A stretch of DNA of 64,000 nucleotides from Lentzea atacamensis (GCF_003269295.1 NZ_QLTT01000003.1:620001-684000); one strand, 5' to 3'; positions 53,182-62,693 are shown, counted from the first letter of the stretch. Numbers and translations are program-made. The notes: generated by a model from the sequence alone, not told the origin.

Positions 53182-53742
53182 ATGTTCGGAATTCGCGTCA
53201 CGGCCGGTTTGCTCGTCCTGCTGGCCGCTCTGACCGCGTGTGGCGGTCCGGCCGGCTCACCAGGTCCCACCTCCGGTCCACCGGCCGCGACCTCCACGAG
53301 CACCAGCACGTCCCCTAGCGGCACGTCCGCCGGCGCCGCGCCGGAGCAGCTGAAGTTCACCGCCAAGACCGTCGACGGCAAGGACCTCAACGGCGCCGAA
53401 CTGGCCGGCAAGCCGGTCGTGTTGTGGTTCTGGGCGCCGTGGTGTCCCAAGTGCCAGCGCGAGGCGCCGGGCATGGCGGCGGCGCAGAAGGAGCACGGCG
53501 AGAAGGTGACTTTCCTCGGTATCGCCGCGCTCGACCAGGTGCCCGCGATGCAGCAGTTCGTGCAGAAGTACGGCCTGCAGTCGTTCCAGCACGTCGCCGA
53601 CGTGGACAGCGCGGTGTGGAAGCGGTTCGGTGTGACCGCTCAACCCGCCTACGCGTTCGTCGGCAGCTCCGGCCAGGTCGAGGTCGTGACCAGCCAGCTG
53701 TCCGAGCAGGACCTGAAGCAGCGGCTGAGCAAGCTGGCATGA
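53182..53742 (+). CDS. Thioredoxin-like lipoprotein (TlpA/DsbE-type)
   Basis: A 186-aa exported thiol-disulfide protein with a signal of about 19 residues and lipobox LTAC20. A Ser/Thr/Pro tether (about 21-52) leads to a thioredoxin fold with active site WCPKC (Cys88/Cys91) and a cis-Pro in TAQPAYAF. ATG 53182 has AGGA upstream. It overlaps the following ccdA-like gene (ATGA), which supplies electrons across the membrane, so the pair forms an extracytoplasmic reductive pathway. The redox client is unknown. Confidence 0.9.
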   Translation: MFGIRVTAGLLVLLAALTACGGPAGSPGPTSGPPAATSTSTSTSPSGTSAGAAPEQLKFTAKTVDGKDLNGAELAGKPVVLWFWAPWCPKCQREAPGMAAAQKEHGEKVTFLGIAALDQVPAMQQFVQKYGLQSFQHVADVDSAVWKRFGVTAQPAYAFVGSSGQVEVVTSQLSEQDLKQRLSKLA

Positions 53743-54581
53743 CGCAGACGCTGCTGGTGGCCGTGGTGGCCGGCATGGTCGCCACGGTCAACCCGTGCGG
53801 GTTCGCGATGCTGCCCGCCTACCTGGCGCTGGTCGTGACCGGTGCGAGCGAACAGTCCCGTGCGCGGTTGCTGACCCGTGCCATGGTGTCCAGCGCGATG
53901 ATGACGCTCGGGTTCGTCACGGTGTTCGGCCTGTTCGGCCTGGCGTTCTCGGTGGTCGCGTCGTCGGTGCAGCGCTACCTGCCGTTCGTGACCGTGGTGA
54001 TCGGCCTCGCGCTCGTCGTGCTGGGCGTGCTGATGCTGGCAGGCCGGGAGATCACGCTGCTGCTGCCCAAACCGGCCAGGGGAGCGCCGAACCGGCATGT
54101 CGGGTCGATGTTCGGCTACGGCGTGGCGTACGCGATCGCGTCGTTGTCGTGCACGATCGGCCCGTTCCTCGCTGTCGCCGGGTCGACGTTGCGCAGCGGT
54201 GATCTGCTGGAGGGCGTCACGGCGTTCCTCGCCTACGCGGTGGGCATGGGTCTGGTGGTGACGGTGCTCGCGATCGCCACCGCGCTGGCCAGCGACGTGG
54301 TGACGCGACGGGCTCGCTCGTTGCTGCCGCACGTGTCCCGGCTCGGCGGCGTGCTGCTCGTGCTCGTCGGGTTGTACGTGGCCTATTACGGCGTCTACGA
54401 GTTGCGGTTGTTCTTGGGCGACGCCGATGCCGCCGACCCGGTGGTCGACGCGGCGGGACGGCTGCAGGGACTTCTCGTCGACTGGTTCACCGCGATCGGG
54501 CCGGTCCCGTTCGTCATCGTGCTCGGCGCGCTGCTGGCCGGTGCTGTCCTGCTGATCCGGCGGCGCAGCAGGACGCGGTGA
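53739..54581 (+). CDS. ccdA: CcdA/DsbD-type transmembrane thiol reductant transporter
   Basis: A 280-aa membrane protein with six to seven TM helices and the two conserved Cys positions of CcdA: TVNPCGFAMLPAYLAL in TM1 and ASLSCTIGPFLA in TM4. It passes electrons from cytoplasmic thioredoxin to the lipid-anchored thioredoxin encoded just upstream (ATGA overlap). The C-terminal extra TM and basic tail (IRRRSRTR) are modest extensions. It converges on a decayed methyltransferase gene 11 bp away. Confidence 0.9.
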   Translation: MTQTLLVAVVAGMVATVNPCGFAMLPAYLALVVTGASEQSRARLLTRAMVSSAMMTLGFVTVFGLFGLAFSVVASSVQRYLPFVTVVIGLALVVLGVLMLAGREITLLLPKPARGAPNRHVGSMFGYGVAYAIASLSCTIGPFLAVAGSTLRSGDLLEGVTAFLAYAVGMGLVVTVLAIATALASDVVTRRARSLLPHVSRLGGVLLVLVGLYVAYYGVYELRLFLGDADAADPVVDAAGRLQGLLVDWFTAIGPVPFVIVLGALLAGAVLLIRRRSRTR

Positions 54582-54592
54582 CCCGGCACGGA

Positions 54593-55107
54593 TCAGTTCT
54601 GGTGCCAGGGGCGCAGCCGAGGCCACGACCTGGGGACAGCGGCCCGGTAGGAGTCGTACTGGGTGCCGAAATCGCGTCGCAGGACGGGTTCCTCGTGGAA
54701 GCGGACCATCACGGCGAAACGCCAGGCTCACGATCGCGGCGTAGGGCAGCAGGATCCACTGTCCGAAGAGGAGCGTCTGCCCCAGGGATCAGCGAGAGCA
54801 CCGCCAGGTACATCGGATTGCGCACGAGCCGGTAGAGGCCACCGACCACGAGCCGGTCCGGCGGGGCCACGGGTGCGGGAGTGCCGAAGCCCTCGGTGAC
54901 GAACCGGGCGAACGCGGAGATCAGCACCGCGAGTGCGAGCACCAGCACGGCCACGCCGAGAATCCGCAACGGCAGCCAGAACGGCTCCATCCGCCAGTGG
55001 GTGAGCAGCCAGGGGATCACCCCCGCGACGCCACCCGGCGCAGGCGCGAAGAGCCCGGCGGAACCACACGCGGTAGCGTCTGTTCCCGTTCCGGCACCGA
55101 TTCTCAC
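54593..55107 (-). pseudogene. Isoprenylcysteine-carboxyl-methyltransferase-like protein with two frameshifts
   Basis: An ICMT/PEMT-type membrane methyltransferase can be read in pieces: GVIPWLLTHWRMEPFWLPLR, then LYRLVRNPMYLAVLSLI in one frame. LFGQWILLPYAAIVSLA is in a second, and VRFHEEPVLRRDFGTQYDSY, then RAAVPRSWPRLRPW in a third. One surplus base near 54784 and one near 54724 explain the breaks. RNPMY and the EEP...FG motif are the family's SAM-binding signatures. Two insertions make true decay likely, though sequence error cannot be excluded. Confidence 0.7.
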
Positions 55108-55116
55108 CCGGATGGA

Positions 55117-55413
55117 CTACCGGCTGCCGCGTTGATGCTCACTCACCGCTTGTACGGTGACCTTCACCGGGTACACGGAGGTCACGGCGGCGCCGATTGC
55201 GATCAGCGGCCAGGACGAGAGCGTGGCGCCCGTGGCCAAGAGCACGAGGCCGGTCACGTAGGTCGTCAGCAGGCCCAGGATGAACAGCGCGGTGCCGGAC
55301 AGCCGCATGTGCCACGACGGCGTGTTCAGCTTCGTCACGAACGCGGGATCGTCTTCCGCGAGGTGTTGTTCTATCGCGCTCAGCTCTCGCTTCTCGTGCT
55401 CGGTGAGTCCCAC
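55117..55413 (-). CDS. DUF3040 membrane protein
   Basis: A 98-aa actinobacterial DUF3040 protein. The N-terminal signature GLTEHEKRELSAIEQHLAED, then DPAFV is followed by two TM helices (about 38-58 and 62-82). GTG 55413 has AGGAGG upstream. The family is common and of unknown function. It may be co-transcribed with the damaged methyltransferase gene, whose start is 9 bp downstream. Confidence 0.87.
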   Translation of the reverse strand: MGLTEHEKRELSAIEQHLAEDDPAFVTKLNTPSWHMRLSGTALFILGLLTTYVTGLVLLATGATLSSWPLIAIGAAVTSVYPVKVTVQAVSEHQRGSR

Positions 55414-55639
55414 GTAGCCTCCTCGAGTACCGGCCCGCGTACGCCACCCGTCCTGGCGCAGCGTGCGCTCCTACCATCTCCCAGCCTCATCCTCGGCGGG
55501 GCAGATGTCCAGTGGGTCGTCAAGCCGCTCGCCGCCACCCGTCGCGAGCGAAAGTCCCTGGCGGTGTCCCCGCTCACCGTCCACACGTGACACCAGATCG
55601 GGCGTTACCGCCGGGCCGTCGCCGCGATGAGGGTTGAGG

Positions 55640-55965
55640 AGATGTGCGCGCCGGTACTCCGCCTGGCTGGGACACCTCGTGCAGACCGGCAACGCCTGTC
55701 AAGCCGTGCTCATCCTGTTCCGCGACGACAACGACCGTTCCGGTGAAGCGGCCACTTTGGACAGTCTGGGCAACCTCGCCCGGCACGCCGGCGACCACCG
55801 CGGGGCTCGCGCGCACTACCGGCAGGCCTCGACCTCTGCAGCGACCTCGGTGAGATCTACTGGAGAGCCGACATCCTCGACCACCTCGGTCAGACGCGCG
55901 CCCTCGCCGACGAGCCGCAGGCCCGCGCCGCGTGGCATCGCGCACCGCGAGGGCTAAATCTTTAG
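55640..55965 (+). pseudogene. 3' remnant of a TPR-containing (AfsR/SARP-type) regulator
   Basis: Frame 1 gives GEAATLDSLGNLARHAGDHR, then GARAHYRQA, a typical TPR unit of AfsR-like proteins. From about 55830 the next unit (DLCSDLGEIYWRADILDHLG, then ADEPQARAAWHRA) is in another frame. The DNA-binding and NB-ARC domains are absent. It is a decayed C-terminal fragment. Confidence 0.6.
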
Positions 55966-56242
55966 CTCGCACAAAACGACAGAAAGCCTTCCCGCCAAAG
56001 GGTTTCGAAACATCTCGGCAACCTTACGGAGTCGCCTCGGCACTGCTAGTGTCGATAACGGTTCGGCCACGGTCGACGTGGGTCCCGCCGCATCCGGGCT
56101 GACCGTCGTAACCGCACCGCCGGCCTGCTCGGCGAGTGGGCCGGCACCGACGGCGGCCTTCATCACGATCACCATTTGCGTTCACCGGTCGCATCGCGCT
56201 GCCTGGCTGCCGTGCCAACCTCAATGACGAGGAGTACCGCAT
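55966..56242. promoter_or_regulatory. Upstream region of the GH11 xylanase with GTTTCGAAA motif
   Basis: There is no gene in this 277-bp stretch. GTTTCGAAA at 56002-56010, preceded by CCAAAGG, matches the motif in the GH10 xylanase promoter region (2820-2828). The GAGGAG ribosome binding site is at 56228-56233. A conserved -10/-35 pair is not obvious. Confidence 0.5.
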
Positions 56243-56938
56243 ATGGGTGAAGCCAATTTTCGGCGGTCGAGCCGCGAACGCGGCCGTGTCGCACTGCTCC
56301 TCCGCGGTGTCTGCGCCGCGCTGGTCATGGCGTTGACGCCCGGCGTCGCCGGCGCTGATGTGGGTATCACCGCCACGTGCTCGAGCCAGACCGGCAACAA
56401 CGGCGGCTACTACTACTCGTTCTGGACCGATGGTGGCGGCAGGGTCTGCATGGAGTTCGGCTCCGGCGGCAACTACAGCACCTCGTGGAGCAATGTCGGC
56501 AACTTCGTCGGTGGCAAGGGCTGGAGCAACGGTTCGCGGCGAACCGTGAACTATTCCGGCAGCTTCAACCCGTCAGGCAATGCGTATCTGACCCTGTACG
56601 GATGGACGTCGAACCCGCTCGTCGAGTACTACATCGTCGACAACTGGGGTACCTATCGGCCCACCGGCACCTACAAGGGCACGGTCACCAGTGACGGTGG
56701 CACGTACGACATTTACCAGACGATGCGCTACAACGCGCCCTCCGTCGAAGGCAACAAGACCTTCCCGCAGTTCTGGAGCGTCCGGCAGCAGAAGCGGACC
56801 GGCGGATCCATCACCACCGGCAACCACTTCGACGCGTGGAACCGCGCCGGCATGCGGCTGGGCAACTTCAGCTACTACATGATCATGGCGACCGAGGGAT
56901 ACCGGAGCAGTGGCAACTCCAACATCACGGTGAGGTGA
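56243..56938 (+). CDS. Secreted GH11 endo-1,4-beta-xylanase
   Basis: A 231-aa xylanase made of a signal peptide (about 1-38) plus a single beta-jelly-roll GH11 domain. The nucleophile Glu is in [12 protein letters not shown] and the acid/base Glu in [12 protein letters not shown]. The thumb and aromatic strands ([27 protein letters not shown]) are normal. No carbohydrate-binding module is attached, unlike many Streptomyces homologues. ATG 56243 follows GAGGAG. It should cleave soluble xylan and complement the CBM2-linked GH10 enzyme at 1.2 kb, with which it shares an upstream TTTCGAAA palindrome. Confidence 0.94.
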   Translation: MGEANFRRSSRERGRVALLLRGVCAALVMALTPGVAGADVGITATCSSQTGNNGGYYYSFWTDGGGRVCMEFGSGGNYSTSWSNVGNFVGGKGWSNGSRRTVNYSGSFNPSGNAYLTLYGWTSNPLVEYYIVDNWGTYRPTGTYKGTVTSDGGTYDIYQTMRYNAPSVEGNKTFPQFWSVRQQKRTGGSITTGNHFDAWNRAGMRLGNFSYYMIMATEGYRSSGNSNITVR

Positions 56939-56953
56939 CCAACCCCCGGTTCC

Positions 56954-56993
56954 GGACCGGCTGCGCCACGCCGGCGCACGGCGCAGCCGGTCC
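56954..56993 (+). terminator. 14-bp perfect hairpin after GH11
   Basis: GGACCGGCTGCGCC (56954-56967) pairs perfectly with GGCGCAGCCGGTCC (56980-56993) around a 12-nt loop, 16 bp after the xylanase stop. Confidence 0.8.
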
Positions 56994-57079
56994 ACCTTCG
57001 CGCGTGAGTCCACAAAGGACTGTCAAGGGCTCGGTACCGCGGCCGCGGACGGCTTGACGTGGGCCTGGCGCGTCCCGGC

Positions 57080-57324
57080 GCCATCGCGACCGGCTGCTTC
57101 GCCGGTACCACGACCAAGATCAACCCGGCGCCGCCGTCCTTCCCGCCACCATCGCGCGAAGGACGCTCGACGACTACGCCGGCGACGCGCAGTGTCCTGT
57201 CCGAGCCGGGTTCAACCGCGCGATGACGTGGGCCGCGCGCCTGCTTCCTCGCACCGCTGTCGCCCGAGCCGTCGGTGCGCTGAACCGGCGGCTGCGCCTG
57301 CACGAGGTGGTCGACCTCGTCTGA
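57080..57324 (+). pseudogene. Possible decayed coding remnant, unassigned
   Basis: A plus-strand frame ends in MTWAARLLPRTAVARAVGAL, then NRRLRLHEVVDLV and a stop, and has coding-like codon use. Upstream it lacks a start or a recognisable fold. It may be the 3' end of a short-chain dehydrogenase or a similar enzyme. Between the GH11 terminator and the AIM24 gene nothing else is visible. Confidence 0.3.
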
Positions 57325-57330
57325 GGGGCG

Positions 57331-58002
57331 TCACTGCGCGGTCGGCACCGGGTGACCTTCCGACGCCTGCACGACGACGATGCCCTGACCCGAGAGCGCG
57401 AGCTGGTACGCCTCGCCCGAGCCGCGCCCGATGACAGCGCCGAGCTTGGCCGTCTTGCGGATCGACGACTGCAGCGAGGTGGACCAGAGAACAGCGGACT
57501 GCATGTCGACGTACGTCGGCACGTCCACGTTCAGCACGACCGGCGTCCCGTACGCGGTCACGGCCAGCGCGCCGGTTCCCGTGAACGTGGTGTTGAACAG
57601 GCCGCCGCTGAGCATCGACGCACCTTCGGTGCGGTTGATGTCCCACTTGAGCGTGCTGTCGAAGGCGAGCACGTTCTTGCCGTTCACGGTGACGGCCTCA
57701 TCCTCCAGGTACAGCACGAAGATCTCGTCGGCGTCCTGGGCGAGGAACACGTCGCCGCTGCCCGACACCTTCATCAGTGACATGCCTTCACCGGTGAAGG
57801 CCTTCTTGAACAGCTTGCCGAGGCCGCCGGCGCCTTCGTAGGCGAAGTCGACGTCACCCTGGTAGGCGACCATCGATCCCTGCTTGGCGAAGAAGAAGCC
57901 GCCGCTGCCGGTGAGATCCACCTTGAGCATGCGCTCGTTCTGCAGCTGGAAGCTTCCCGGCTCGACGGACCGTTCTTCGTGGTTGAACAGTGAGCTGCGC
58001 AT
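57331..58002 (-). CDS. AIM24-family protein (DUF124)
   Basis: A 223-aa protein of the AIM24/TRAP-like beta-fold family. LKVDLTGSGGFFFAKQGSMVAYQG opens the fold, the repeated GTGALAVTAYGTPVVLNVD follows, and AYQLALSGQGIVVVQASEG ends it. There is no signal peptide or TM segment. Bacterial members are of unknown function; some are near stress or envelope genes. ATG 58002 is the start; the frame is compact and monocistronic. Confidence 0.85.
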   Translation of the reverse strand: MRSSLFNHEERSVEPGSFQLQNERMLKVDLTGSGGFFFAKQGSMVAYQGDVDFAYEGAGGLGKLFKKAFTGEGMSLMKVSGSGDVFLAQDADEIFVLYLEDEAVTVNGKNVLAFDSTLKWDINRTEGASMLSGGLFNTTFTGTGALAVTAYGTPVVLNVDVPTYVDMQSAVLWSTSLQSSIRKTAKLGAVIGRGSGEAYQLALSGQGIVVVQASEGHPVPTAQ

Positions 58003-58176
58003 GCCCAGATGATGCAGGTGATCACGAGCCGGTGCATCGCCGGGGCTGTGCCAGTCGTCCTGATCGAACCCTGACCCGGCAGATCAGGCGGAGGTCAGGG
58101 GGAAACCCTGATGGCAGATCGCCCGAATGCGGGCAGGCTGGAGTCGTCAGGGGAAATCCGCAGTTCGAGGAGAGCA

Positions 58177-58467
58177 ATGAGCGAATCCAGGCCTGAGTCC
58201 GCCCGTACCGCTGTCGACTCGGTGGTCGACGCCGTTCGCGGGCTGGTCAGCGAGGGCATGAACCGTCGCGTGGTCGTGCGTGACAGCAAGGACGACGTGG
58301 TGCTGGAGGTGCCGGTGGCTCTCGGGCTGGTGGCGGCGCTGGCCGCTCCGGTGGCCACGACGATCGGCGCGGGTGTCGCGCTGGCCGGCAAGTGTGGAAT
58401 CACGCTGGAGGACCGCCGGCAGCCCGGTAGCGAGCCCGCGACGACGGTCGAGGCCGAGCGGGTGTAG
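58177..58467 (+). CDS. DUF4342 domain protein
   Basis: A 96-aa small protein. The central part VRGLVSEGMNRRVVVRDSKD, then DVVLEVPVALGLVAALAAPV matches DUF4342, with one hydrophobic, possibly membrane-embedded stretch followed by a Gly/Ala-rich turn. ATG 58177 has GAGGAGAG upstream, while the longer frame from 58111 lacks a site. The function is unknown. It ends in a very strong hairpin 33 bp downstream. Confidence 0.75.
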   Translation: MSESRPESARTAVDSVVDAVRGLVSEGMNRRVVVRDSKDDVVLEVPVALGLVAALAAPVATTIGAGVALAGKCGITLEDRRQPGSEPATTVEAERV

Positions 58468-58499
58468 CCGCGGCAGGGGGTGTCGCGCAGGGGATGCGG

Positions 58500-58541
58500 C
58501 AGGCTGGTGCCGTCGCCAGTGGTGGCGACGGCACCAGCCTG
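58500..58541 (+). terminator. 18-bp perfect hairpin
   Basis: CAGGCTGGTGCCGTCGCC (58500-58517) pairs perfectly with 58524-58541 around the loop AGTGGT. It is the strongest hairpin seen in the window, just after the DUF4342 gene. Confidence 0.85.
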
Positions 58542-58579
58542 GGCGCGGCAGATGTGAACTGCTCGATCGGTGGCGGAGG

Positions 58580-58797
58580 ACGAGCCTGCGGGTGCCCGCG
58601 TCGCCCGACTCCTGTGTGGACGCTCCGACCGCGCTGCATCTCGCGGCACGGTTGCCGGACTCGCGTCGCGCTGAAGCTCTACCTGCCCGCGTGGCCGACG
58701 TCCTCGAGCAGCGCACGAACCTGAGTGAATTTCACGTCGGCATTCCTTGTGTGCCAACGGATTCGCTACCGACGAGTAACTCGGCGGCCGTCACGTG
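58580..58797 (+). pseudogene. Coding-like C-terminal remnant, unassigned
   Basis: A plus-strand frame reads TALHLAARLPDSRRAEALPA, then RVADVLEQRTNLSEFHVGIP, and stops at 58797. Composition and codon use look coding, but no start codon or upstream domain is present and the strong terminator lies just before. It is probably the 3' end of a lost regulator-type gene. The identity is not recognised. Confidence 0.35.
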
Positions 58798-58862
58798 ATG
58801 AACCGCACCAGGCACGCCTGCCCCCGTCCGGCTCGGGTACTTTCTCGCTTGGTTCCATCCAC

Positions 58863-59894
58863 ATGCTGAGAAGAGACGACCCGTTGACCGAGCACGCCCT
58901 GCGCCCGATTCCCGTCCTGGAAGCCGTAGCGGGCTGCGTGCCACCCAGGGTGGTGTCGAACGACGACCTGCCGTCCCACTGGGAGACCAGCGACACCTGG
59001 GTGCGCAGGCGCACCGGGATCGGCACCCGGCACTGGGCCGACGAGGGCACGTCGACGGGCGACCTGGCGCTGACCGCGGCCGAAGCCGTGCTGGCCAAGT
59101 GCGCGACCAGGTCGGTGGACCTGGTGCTCGTGGCGACGTCCACGCCGGACCACCCGATTCCGGCGATGGCACCCGCGCTGGCCGCGAAGCTGGGGCTGGC
59201 CGGAGTCGCGGCGTTCGACGTCGCGGCGGTGTGCACGGGTTTCGTGTACGGGCTGGCCACCGCGAGCGGAATGATCGCGTCGGGAGTCGCCCGGCGGGTG
59301 CTGCTGGTCGCGGCCGACGTCTACTCGACGCTGATCGGCCCGGACGACCGCGGCGCCGGTGTCGTGTTCGGCGACGGGGCCGGTGCGGTGGTCGTGCGCG
59401 CGGGTGAGCGGGGCGAGCCGGGCGAGATCCTCGGCTTCGACCTGGGCAGTGACGGCGATGGCCACGACCTCATCACCGTGCCGGGCGGCGGTGCGCGGGA
59501 CCGGGCGGAGCCGGGCCGGTACGGAGAGCTGGACCGTCATTTCCGCATGAGCGGGCGCGAGGTCTACCAGCACGCCGTCACCCGGATGACCGAGTCTTCG
59601 CTGGCTGTGCTGAAAACCGCGGGCTGGGCGACGACGGACGTCGATCGCGTGGTCGCACATCAGGCCAACGCCCGGATTCTCTCGCTGGTAGGCAGCCGAC
59701 TGTCCATTCCGGACGAGAGGATCCTCGGCAACATCGAAAGGGTCGGCAACACCGGTGCCGCGTCCATCCCGCTCGCACTCGCCGACGCGGTGGCACGCCG
59801 GGAGATCCACGCGGGGGAGAGGGTGCTGCTGACCGCGTTCGGTGGCGGTCTCACCTGGGGATCCGCCGTGCTGGTGTGGCCGGAAGTCGCATAG
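58863..59894 (+). CDS. Beta-ketoacyl-ACP synthase III (KAS III/FabH-like)
   Basis: A 343-aa condensing enzyme with the complete KAS III triad: Cys124 in AAVCTGFVYGL, His266 in VAHQAN and Asn296 in GNTGAAS. The C-terminal FGGGLTWGSAVLVWP is standard. It would decarboxylatively condense an acyl-CoA with malonyl-ACP. It is not next to fatty-acid synthase or polyketide genes, so it may be an extra, primer-specialised FabH or a lone secondary-metabolism enzyme. ATG 58863 has no clear Shine-Dalgarno sequence; TTG 58884 is an alternative. Confidence 0.88.
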   Translation: MLRRDDPLTEHALRPIPVLEAVAGCVPPRVVSNDDLPSHWETSDTWVRRRTGIGTRHWADEGTSTGDLALTAAEAVLAKCATRSVDLVLVATSTPDHPIPAMAPALAAKLGLAGVAAFDVAAVCTGFVYGLATASGMIASGVARRVLLVAADVYSTLIGPDDRGAGVVFGDGAGAVVVRAGERGEPGEILGFDLGSDGDGHDLITVPGGGARDRAEPGRYGELDRHFRMSGREVYQHAVTRMTESSLAVLKTAGWATTDVDRVVAHQANARILSLVGSRLSIPDERILGNIERVGNTGAASIPLALADAVARREIHAGERVLLTAFGGGLTWGSAVLVWPEVA

Positions 59895-59920
59895 CGGCAT
59901 CCAGGTAGTTCGTCACTCTC

Positions 59921-59949
59921 TTGACGGTCGACAAGATTGTGCCTAACTT
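59921..59949 (+). promoter_or_regulatory. Promoter giving a leaderless hydrolase mRNA
   Basis: TTGACG (59921-59926) and TAACTT (59944-59949) are 17 bp apart. The expected start site is 59956-59957, which is the ATG of the hydrolase gene, and that gene has no Shine-Dalgarno sequence. Confidence 0.55.
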
Positions 59950-59956
59950 CTTGGTG

Positions 59957-61303
59957 ATGAAGACCGTCCGACGACTGTTCGCCGCCACGATGGTCACGGT
60001 GCTGGCCGTGCTGGGCCTGATGCCCGCCGCAGCACAAGCCGCACCGGCGACCCGGTACGACGGAGTCCTGCCGAACGGCGCGACCTGGATCGCGGACGTG
60101 CCGGCGAACTGGAACGGCACGCTGCTGCTCTACAGCCACGGCTACAACCCGACGCCGATCAACCCGCCGGTCAACAGCCCCGACCCGGCCGTCGCGGAGG
60201 CTCTGCTCGCCCGTGGCTACGCGCTGGCCGGCTCCTCGTACTCCCGCCCGGGATGGGTCGCCGACACCGCCGCGCAGGACGGGCTCGACACGCTTCAGGC
60301 GGTCACCGAGATCATCGGCCGGCCACGCCGCGCCATCGCGCTCGGTACGTCTTTCGGCGGCATGGTCACCGGACAGCTCGCGGAACGAGGAGGTCGGCGG
60401 CTGGACGGCGCCGTCGCCACCTGCGGTCTGATGGGTGGCGGGATCGACCTGCACAACTACCAGCTGGACGGGTCGCACGCGATCGCGCAGCTGCTCCTCG
60501 CGGGGCAGCAGGTCAAGCTCGTCGAGTTCACCGGCCCCGCCGAGGCCGCCGCCACGGCGGAGCGGATGATCGCCGCCCTGGACCAGGCGCAGGCCAGCCC
60601 GGCCGGTCGCGCCCGGACCGCCCTGATCGCGGCCCTGTACCAGGAGCCGGCCTGGGTTCCGGGGCAGCCGAAACCCGCACCGGGCGACATCGACGCGCAG
60701 GTGGTGGGCCAGTATCAGAACCTGCGCGCGATCCTGCCGTTCATCCTGCTCGGCCGTGCTGACATGGAGCGGAGTGCGGGCGGCAACCCGACGTCGAACA
60801 AGGGCGTGGACTACTGGCGGCAACTCGCCGAGTCCGAACGCCTTCCCCAGGTGGCACAGCTCTACCGGCGCGCCGGTGCGGATCTGCGGGCCGACCTGAA
60901 CCTGCTGACGCGTACGGCGAATGTGACCGCCGACCCCGCGGCGCACCGCTGGATGACCCGAACCTCCACGCTGAGCGGACGGTTGGACATGCCGGTGCTC
61001 ACGATGCACACCACCGACGACGGTCTCGTCCCGGTGCAGCACGTGGAGGAGTACGCCGACGACGTCCGCGCCAGTGGTTCCGCCGCACTGCTTCGGCAGG
61101 CGTACACGGATCATGCGGGGCACTGCGCCTTCACGACCGCCGAACTGGTCGCGGCGGTGGTCACCGTGGACAAGCGCATCGAGACCGGGCGCTGGGACGG
61201 ACTGGCCGATCCGCGCCGGATGCAGGCCCTCGCCGGCTCGCTCGGGCTCGGCCCGGCCGCCTTCGTCGGGTTCCGCCCACCGGAGTTCCTCGGCGACCGC
61301 TAG
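59957..61303 (+). CDS. Secreted alpha/beta hydrolase
   Basis: A 448-aa exported protein with a signal of about 29 residues (AAAQAAPAT). The alpha/beta hydrolase elements are an oxyanion LLYSHGYNP at 57-65, the nucleophile elbow LGTSFGG (Ser132), Asp in HTTDDGLVPV and His in YTDHAGHCAF. Its architecture parallels the hydrolase at 21969-23309: about 450 aa, the same strand order, and a similar cluster of W-N-G before the oxyanion motif. They are distant paralogues. Substrates could be plant esters or peptides. ATG 59957 coincides with the predicted transcription start. Confidence 0.77.
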   Translation: MKTVRRLFAATMVTVLAVLGLMPAAAQAAPATRYDGVLPNGATWIADVPANWNGTLLLYSHGYNPTPINPPVNSPDPAVAEALLARGYALAGSSYSRPGWVADTAAQDGLDTLQAVTEIIGRPRRAIALGTSFGGMVTGQLAERGGRRLDGAVATCGLMGGGIDLHNYQLDGSHAIAQLLLAGQQVKLVEFTGPAEAAATAERMIAALDQAQASPAGRARTALIAALYQEPAWVPGQPKPAPGDIDAQVVGQYQNLRAILPFILLGRADMERSAGGNPTSNKGVDYWRQLAESERLPQVAQLYRRAGADLRADLNLLTRTANVTADPAAHRWMTRTSTLSGRLDMPVLTMHTTDDGLVPVQHVEEYADDVRASGSAALLRQAYTDHAGHCAFTTAELVAAVVTVDKRIETGRWDGLADPRRMQALAGSLGLGPAAFVGFRPPEFLGDR

Positions 61304-61366
61304 ACCGTTTGTGTCCCTCCGATCGGCTCTGCCCGCCACCGGTCAACCCTGGGACCGTGCTGAGGC

Positions 61367-62638
61367 ATGGGTAAACGAAGAGTCCTGGTCTTCACCATCG
61401 CCCTGGCGACGTTCGCCACCCCGTCGGTCGCGGCACCTGCCGAGACCGGTACAGCCGCCTACGCCGTGAGCGGCGTGCGCACTGTCGAGCAACGCAGCCA
61501 GATCGCCCGCATCGGTGCTGCCATCGATGAAGTCGAGGAGCACGGAACAGTCGTGGTCACCGCGACCAAGGCCGAGATCCGTGCGATGAGAGCACAGGGG
61601 TTCAGCGTCGAGGAGGTGCCCAAGCGCACCGAGGAAGGCGCTGCGGCCGGACCGTTCGACTTCCCCGCCAGGGACGCGAACTACCACAACTACGCGGAGA
61701 TGACTGCTGAGATCGACCAGGCGGTCGCCCGGTACCCGAGCTTGATCACCAAGCGGGTCATCGGGCGGTCGTACCAGAACCGCGAGATCGTCGCGCTCAA
61801 GATCAGTGACAACGTCGGCGTCGACGAGAACGAGCCCGAGGTGTTGTTCACCGCGCACCAGCACGCGCGGGAGCACCTGACCGTCGAAATGGCGCTGTAC
61901 CTGGTGAAGCTGTTCACCGAGCAGGCCGAGCCGCGGGTGAAGGCGCTGGTCGACTCGCGGGAGATCTGGATCGTGCCGGACGTCAACCCTGATGGCGGCG
62001 AGTACGACATCGCGACCGGCAGCTACCGGAGCTGGCGCAAGAACCGGCAGCCCAACGCCGGTTCCACGGCCATCGGCACGGACCTCAACCGCAACTGGTC
62101 CTTCAAGTGGGGCTGCTGCGGCGGTTCGTCCGGAAGCCCGAGCAGCGACACCTACCGCGGCGCGCGGGCCGAGTCAGCGCCGGAGGTGAAGGTCGTCGCG
62201 GACTTCGTGCGCAGCCGTGTCGTCGACGGCAAGCAGCAGATCAAGGCGTCGATCGACTTCCACACCTACAGCGAGCTCGTGATGTGGCCGTTCGGCTGGA
62301 CCTACGACGACGTCGCGCCCGGCATGACGAAGGACCAGCGGGACACGTTCGCCACGATCGGGCAGTCCATGGCCGCTACCAACGGGTACACGCCCCAGCA
62401 GGCCAGCGATCTCTACATCACGGACGGCTCGATCCGGGACTGGCTGTGGGGTTCGCAGGGCGTGTTCTCCTACACGTTCGAGATGTATCCGGGCTCTTCC
62501 GGCAGCGGCGGCGGTTTCTACCCGCCGGACGAGGTGATTCCGGCGCAGACGGCCCGCAACAAGGAAGCGGTGCTGCAACTGCTCGACCGCGCAGACTGCC
62601 CGTACGAGGCCATCGGCAAGGAGGCGCAGTACTGCTGA
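61367..62638 (+). CDS. Secreted M14 zinc carboxypeptidase
   Basis: A 423-aa exopeptidase with a signal of about 23 residues and a prosegment (about 30-100). The M14 domain has zinc ligands His166 and Glu169 in HAREH and His299 in [29 protein letters not shown] and the catalytic Glu in YTFEMYPG complete the site. It resembles Streptomyces carboxypeptidase T/SG, which release C-terminal residues from peptides. ATG 61367 lacks a strong site. It presumably works with secreted endoproteases such as the subtilase at 45 kb. A hairpin terminator follows. Confidence 0.92.
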   Translation: MGKRRVLVFTIALATFATPSVAAPAETGTAAYAVSGVRTVEQRSQIARIGAAIDEVEEHGTVVVTATKAEIRAMRAQGFSVEEVPKRTEEGAAAGPFDFPARDANYHNYAEMTAEIDQAVARYPSLITKRVIGRSYQNREIVALKISDNVGVDENEPEVLFTAHQHAREHLTVEMALYLVKLFTEQAEPRVKALVDSREIWIVPDVNPDGGEYDIATGSYRSWRKNRQPNAGSTAIGTDLNRNWSFKWGCCGGSSGSPSSDTYRGARAESAPEVKVVADFVRSRVVDGKQQIKASIDFHTYSELVMWPFGWTYDDVAPGMTKDQRDTFATIGQSMAATNGYTPQQASDLYITDGSIRDWLWGSQGVFSYTFEMYPGSSGSGGGFYPPDEVIPAQTARNKEAVLQLLDRADCPYEAIGKEAQYC

Positions 62639-62642
62639 CGTA

Positions 62643-62681
62643 CGGCGCGAGCGTCTGTCCGTTCAACGGATGCTCGCGCCG
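62643..62681 (+). terminator. Hairpin after the carboxypeptidase gene
   Basis: CGGCGCGAGC (62643-62652) pairs with GCTCGCGCCG (62672-62681), and TCCGT/ACGGA pairs inside. It lies 4 bp after the stop and also faces the SDR remnant. Confidence 0.75.
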
Positions 62682-62693
62682 ACCCGTTGCCGC

